From assembly GCA_039714575.1 (NCBI GenBank), contig JBDLJE010000027.1, forward strand, positions 1-26,078: 26,078 bases of DNA, in the 5' to 3' direction. Shown piece after piece: positions 23,712 through 26,078 of the stretch (position 1 is the stretch's first letter; each line of letters begins with the position of its first letter). The notes beneath the pieces were generated by a model, which was not told where the DNA came from, ran no database searches, and saw only the letters and a program-made list of their open reading frames with translations. This DNA comes from Sulfonitrofixus sp039714575 (GTDB taxonomy: Bacteria; Campylobacterota; Campylobacteria; Campylobacterales; Sulfurimonadaceae). Position numbers and translations under genes: made by a program.

Positions 23712-24193
23712 GACTTCATACTCCCGATGATCTTTTGTACTTCCGGCGGAAGAAGGTGGTCGGTCTTGCCGTTGAACTTCAGCAGGTTTCGAACGATAGA
23801 TGAGCTGATAAAGGCATTTTTCAGGTTCGGCATCAGGTATACAGTCTCGATCTCTTTGTCAAGCGAGTTGTTCAGGTAACCTAGCTGCAGCTCGTATTCA
23901 AAGTCGCTCACCGCACGCAGACCACGGATGATGATCTTAGACCCAAGTGAATTTGCCAAGTCGACAGTGAGGTTGTCAAATCCGACAACACGGGCAGTTG
24001 GTGTCTCTTCTATAGCCACTTCAACCATCTTTATACGTTCATCAAGCGTGAACATAGGTCTCTTGTCGCGAGAGTCTGCCACAGCGACAATGACTTCGTC
24101 AAAAAGGTTGGCAGCTCGCTTGATGATGTCAAGGTGTCCATTGGTAATAGGGTCGAACGTTCCGGGATAGAGGGCTATCTTAGGGCTAGTCAT
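23696..24193 (-). CDS. coaD: Pantetheine-phosphate adenylyltransferase
   Basis: Transfers AMP from ATP to 4'-phosphopantetheine, making dephospho-CoA. I place the start at 24193, giving 165 aa and the N-terminus MTSPKIALYPGTFDPITNGH; a frame opening 16 codons earlier would add an atypical leader inside ubiX. Motifs are GTFDPITNGHLDII (with the TNGH version of the HxGH nucleotidyltransferase motif), IIRGLRAVSDFEYE and the C-terminal ISSSIVR. The chosen start overlaps ubiX by 8 bp. Confidence 0.94.
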   Translation of the reverse strand: MTSPKIALYPGTFDPITNGHLDIIKRAANLFDEVIVAVADSRDKRPMFTLDERIKMVEVAIEETPTARVVGFDNLTVDLANSLGSKIIIRGLRAVSDFEYELQLGYLNNSLDKEIETVYLMPNLKNAFISSSIVRNLLKFNGKTDHLLPPEVQKIIGSMKSCTLQ

Positions 24194-24713
24194 TATCACT
24201 CCAGCGTTTATATAAATTGTTTTCAATACCGATAAGGTCAAACCATTTACCGATCATAAAGTCTTCCATCTTCTCCAGGGTGTCCTGTTCGGAGTAGTAG
24301 GCCATCACAGGCGGTGCGATGATGATGCCGAGCGTGGAGAGTTTGTGCATGTTCTCCAGGGCTATCGGTGAAAAGGGCATCTCTCTTGGGGCTAAAAGCA
24401 GTTTCTTCTGCTCTTTGATCATCACACTGGCCGCACGTGTTGTCAGGTTATCGGCTATACCGACACTGACTTTGGCCAAGGTGTTCATGCTGCACGGAAT
24501 GATCATCATCGCGTCAATACCGAAAGAGCCTGATGCGACAGAGGCCCAGATAGCCTCATCTTTGTGAAGCGTAATGTTCTCTTCTTTGTCCAGTACGATC
24601 TGGGCATGATCGGAGATGATGAGATGCTTTTCAACACTCTTAGGCAGGGCACGAAGAGCTTTTATACCGAGACTCGCGCCACTTGCACCGCTGATGGCTA
24701 TTAGGACTTTCAT
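24186..24713 (-). CDS. ubiX: Flavin prenyltransferase UbiX
   Basis: UbiX attaches dimethylallyl to FMN, giving the prenylated cofactor of UbiD-type decarboxylases. In Campylobacterota this usually serves menaquinone or related aromatic decarboxylations. The 175-aa protein has SGASGASLG (8-16) for FMN phosphate binding, PCSMNTLAKVSVGIADNL (73-90), and LLLAPREMPFSPIALENM, all diagnostic. GAGG precedes the ATG. It is the first gene of the minus-strand block. No UbiD partner is seen in the window. Confidence 0.94.
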   Translation of the reverse strand: MKVLIAISGASGASLGIKALRALPKSVEKHLIISDHAQIVLDKEENITLHKDEAIWASVASGSFGIDAMMIIPCSMNTLAKVSVGIADNLTTRAASVMIKEQKKLLLAPREMPFSPIALENMHKLSTLGIIIAPPVMAYYSEQDTLEKMEDFMIGKWFDLIGIENNLYKRWSDND

Positions 24714-24749
24714 AACACCTCAAATATGTATCTTGTATTTAGTCTTGTA

Positions 24750-24755
24750 ATAATA
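24750..24755 (-). promoter_or_regulatory. -10 box of the ubiX-coaD-tmk-hisS-speA block
   Basis: Minus-strand TATTAT about 37 bp before the ubiX ATG. It is the best promoter candidate for the long minus-strand run, where the gaps from ubiX to speA are 12 nt or less or are overlaps. Confidence 0.4.
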
Positions 24756-24808
24756 GCATTTTTTGCTGATTTCTATGTTGTATTTACAGGTAAAGGGCGG
24801 TACAGCCA

Positions 24809-25399
24809 TTAAGGCTTCTCAAGCATTTTCAAAAAGGCTTTAATGTAGTGTTTAGGCAGCGAAAGGGTGGATCTGATGTTTTGTTTGTTGATCAATATCA
24901 GATCGATCCCGCTCTCTTGGACACTGCGAAGCTGTTGAAGTGTGAAATCGATGGTGTACTCTTTGTAGTAATGTCCCTCTCTGATGGCCGAGTAGTGGGC
25001 ATTGATCTTTAGCGGTGCCGCGCCTGTAGAGTAAACGGCAATAAAGTCTCGCCAATTGTCTGCTCTTCGTTCCAGCCAGAGGTAGTAGCGCGGGTTTTTT
25101 GTTTTGAGAAGGGCACTGCCGTTTTTATCGGGTAGACGTGCGACCAGATAGATGAGATAGCTCTCATCAAAGGTCTTGATCTCATAGGGAAGTGTTGCAA
25201 TGATCTTTTCTTGATACTTGGGTTCATAAGCTATAATGCGATGCTCTAAAAGATAGGCAGTTGTGATCTCCGGCACAGGTGTTGGTTCTACTTGGAGTTT
25301 CTCATCCTTTTTAGCACAGCCGCTAATGATGAAAAGAGTGATGATCAGCAAAAAGATCTGTATTTTAGAGAGATGTGTTTTATGCACGCCAATATCCAT
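24809..25399 (-). CDS. Hypothetical lipoprotein, 196 aa
   Basis: I start this at the ATG at 25397-25399. This gives a signal peptide whose hydrophobic core (IFLLIITLFIISGC) ends in a good lipobox with Cys at residue 28. A frame opening at 25492 would overlap the divergent nuclease gene and bury the signal sequence, and a TATGAT box lies at 25424-25429. After the lipid-anchored Cys comes a Lys/Glu/Pro linker, then a soluble domain of about 155 residues rich in Tyr and basic residues, with no motif I recognise. DKNGSALLKTKNPRYYLWLE reads like a beta-sandwich surface. Likely anchored in the envelope; function unknown. The ribosome site is weak, so the exact start is uncertain. Confidence 0.72.
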   Translation of the reverse strand: MDIGVHKTHLSKIQIFLLIITLFIISGCAKKDEKLQVEPTPVPEITTAYLLEHRIIAYEPKYQEKIIATLPYEIKTFDESYLIYLVARLPDKNGSALLKTKNPRYYLWLERRADNWRDFIAVYSTGAAPLKINAHYSAIREGHYYKEYTIDFTLQQLRSVQESGIDLILINKQNIRSTLSLPKHYIKAFLKMLEKP

Positions 25400-25423
25400 A
25401 TGTAAAGGTGTCACTAGTGCAAA

Positions 25424-25429
25424 ATCATA
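25424..25429 (-). promoter_or_regulatory. Possible -10 box of the lipoprotein gene
   Basis: Minus-strand TATGAT, 24 bp before the proposed ATG, in the 49-bp gap between two divergent starts. Confidence 0.35.
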
Positions 25430-25448
25430 CCATAAAGCGTAAAAACAG

Positions 25449-25907
25449 ATGAAAATAGCCGCAAACAAACTCTTTATAGCTCTATTAGTCATACCTGTTT
25501 TCTATTTTACCCTTTGTGCAGAAGCGATCAGTAAGAAAAACTATGGTGTGATCACCGTGTCGGAAGTGACCAGTGTTTATGACGGTGACACTTTCCGGGC
25601 AAACATACAAGAGTACCCTGAACTTATCGGATATAGAATAGGTATACGCATTAACGGCATCGACACACCTGAGATGCGCGGAAAGTGTCAAAAAGAGAAG
25701 ACCTTGGCCAGAGCAGCAAAACAGTTCACCGTTACGCAGCTAAGAGGGGCAGAGAAGGTCGAACTGCGAAACATGAAACGCGGAAAGTATTTTCGCATTG
25801 TGGCGGATGTTTATGTGGACGATAAAGATCTTGCACAGATGCTTATAGACAATGACTTGGCGGTAGTCTATGATGGCGGCCGCAAAGCAAAAGATTGGTG
25901 CAAATAG
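25449..25907 (+). CDS. Secreted thermonuclease-family (SNase-like) protein
   Basis: A 152-aa staphylococcal-nuclease fold protein with an N-terminal signal peptide (core LFIALLVIPVFYFTLC, probable cleavage after AEA at 24-26), so it should act in the periplasm or outside. Catalytic positions line up with SNase: Asp47 in YDGDTF, Arg67 and Glu75 around INGIDTPE, and Arg116 in KYFRIVADVY. All three core catalytic residues (Arg, Glu, Arg) are present, so nuclease activity is plausible. Cys80 and the penultimate Cys151 could form a disulphide. It may serve nucleic-acid scavenging or envelope defence; this is inference. Confidence 0.9.
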   Translation: MKIAANKLFIALLVIPVFYFTLCAEAISKKNYGVITVSEVTSVYDGDTFRANIQEYPELIGYRIGIRINGIDTPEMRGKCQKEKTLARAAKQFTVTQLRGAEKVELRNMKRGKYFRIVADVYVDDKDLAQMLIDNDLAVVYDGGRKAKDWCK

Positions 25908-25968
25908 AGAGTATATACTGTTGTAGAGAAATATTTTAGATTTCACATAACTTTAAGTAAAACCTCTC

Positions 25969-25974
25969 TATAAT
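25969..25974 (+). promoter_or_regulatory. -10 box of tRNA-Leu
   Basis: A perfect TATAAT lies 17 bp before the mature 5' end of the tRNA. No strong -35 hexamer is visible. Confidence 0.6.
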
Positions 25975-25991
25975 TTCGGCCTTACAAACAT

Positions 25992-26075
25992 GCCGCCGTG
26001 GTGGAATGGTAGACACGTCGGATTCAAAATCCGATGTCGCGAGACGTGCCGGTTCAAGTCCGGCCGGCGGTACCA
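25992..26075 (+). tRNA. tRNA-Leu (anticodon CAA)
   Basis: A full cloverleaf can be drawn. The acceptor stem is GCCGCCG (25992-25998) with CGGCGGT (26065-26071). The anticodon stem TCGGA/TCCGA closes the loop TTCAAAA, whose middle bases at 26025-26027 give anticodon CAA for UUG leucine codons. A class II variable arm follows, and the T-arm is GCCGG-TTCAAGT-CCGGC. The discriminator A and an encoded CCA complete 84 nt. The long variable arm and A discriminator fit leucine. Confidence 0.97.
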
Positions 26076-26078
26076 CCC

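Noticed and set aside
24194..24241. Longer start for coaD
   Set aside because: It would add 16 residues before the conserved N-terminal strand and lie deep inside ubiX; the start at 24193 gives the usual CoaD length.
25400..25492. Longer start for the lipoprotein gene, overlapping the nuclease gene
   Set aside because: It would place the lipobox signal sequence in the middle of the protein and overlap a divergent gene.

Overview
The window looks like chromosomal core sequence of a Campylobacterota (former Epsilonproteobacteria) bacterium, most likely a free-living Sulfurimonas-like organism. The main reason is gene order. The minus-strand series ubiX-coaD-tmk-hisS-(glutamate-synthase-like)-speA-cysE-aspartate aminotransferase and the plus-strand series ilvB-ilvH-lpxD match, from memory, blocks kept in Campylobacter and relatives. 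Protein style (Helicobacter/Campylobacter-type SpeA, short CysE) and promoters (TATAAT-like -10 boxes with poor -35 boxes) fit as well. I see no phage, CRISPR array, plasmid gene or intact insertion sequence.

Layout. 1-715: tail of a small intergenic repeat, then a minus-strand hypothetical gene. 953-5274: two paralogous membrane signalling proteins in tandem, each with a signal peptide, a periplasmic SPOR-like domain, one membrane helix, a complete receiver domain and a C-terminal HPt-like domain. The second also carries a histidine-kinase core and an extra receiver. 5348-8475: tightly packed S4-domain protein, trpD, tsaE, lptB and a TIGR02757-family gene, joined by 4-8 bp overlaps or short gaps. 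8506-11106: CoA-binding protein, ilvA and a Ppx/GppA-type phosphatase. 11107-11902: about 800 bp with no credible gene but many palindromes and repeats. 11903-15046: ilvB-ilvH-lpxD behind a structured leader. 15174-16072: a 73-aa protein and a cytochrome P460-like haem protein. 16207-24713: the long minus-strand housekeeping block. 24809-25907: a divergent lipoprotein / secreted nuclease pair. 25992-26075: tRNA-Leu(CAA).

How the genes work together. Branched-chain amino acid synthesis is represented by IlvA, IlvB and IlvH. Envelope biogenesis is represented by LpxD (lipid A) and LptB (LPS export). Cofactor and nucleotide supply comes from CoaD, UbiX and Tmk. Amino-acid and polyamine metabolism comes from TrpD, CysE, SpeA, the aminotransferase and the glutamate-synthase-like protein. 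Translation is served by HisS, TsaE, the S4 protein and tRNA-Leu.

The most unusual content is the tandem signalling pair. In the kinase-like protein the phospho-acceptor His of the H-box is Gly and the first receiver has lost its Asp. In both proteins the HPt His is Leu. One conserved receiver Asp remains in each. This looks like a phosphorelay rebuilt without its histidines and fed by periplasmic SPOR-like domains. Secondary points of interest are a 72-bp MITE-like perfect inverted repeat at 17463-17534, an inverted-repeat-bounded element at 16071-16177 with a partial second copy at the window's left edge, and the palindrome-rich 0.7-kb gap.
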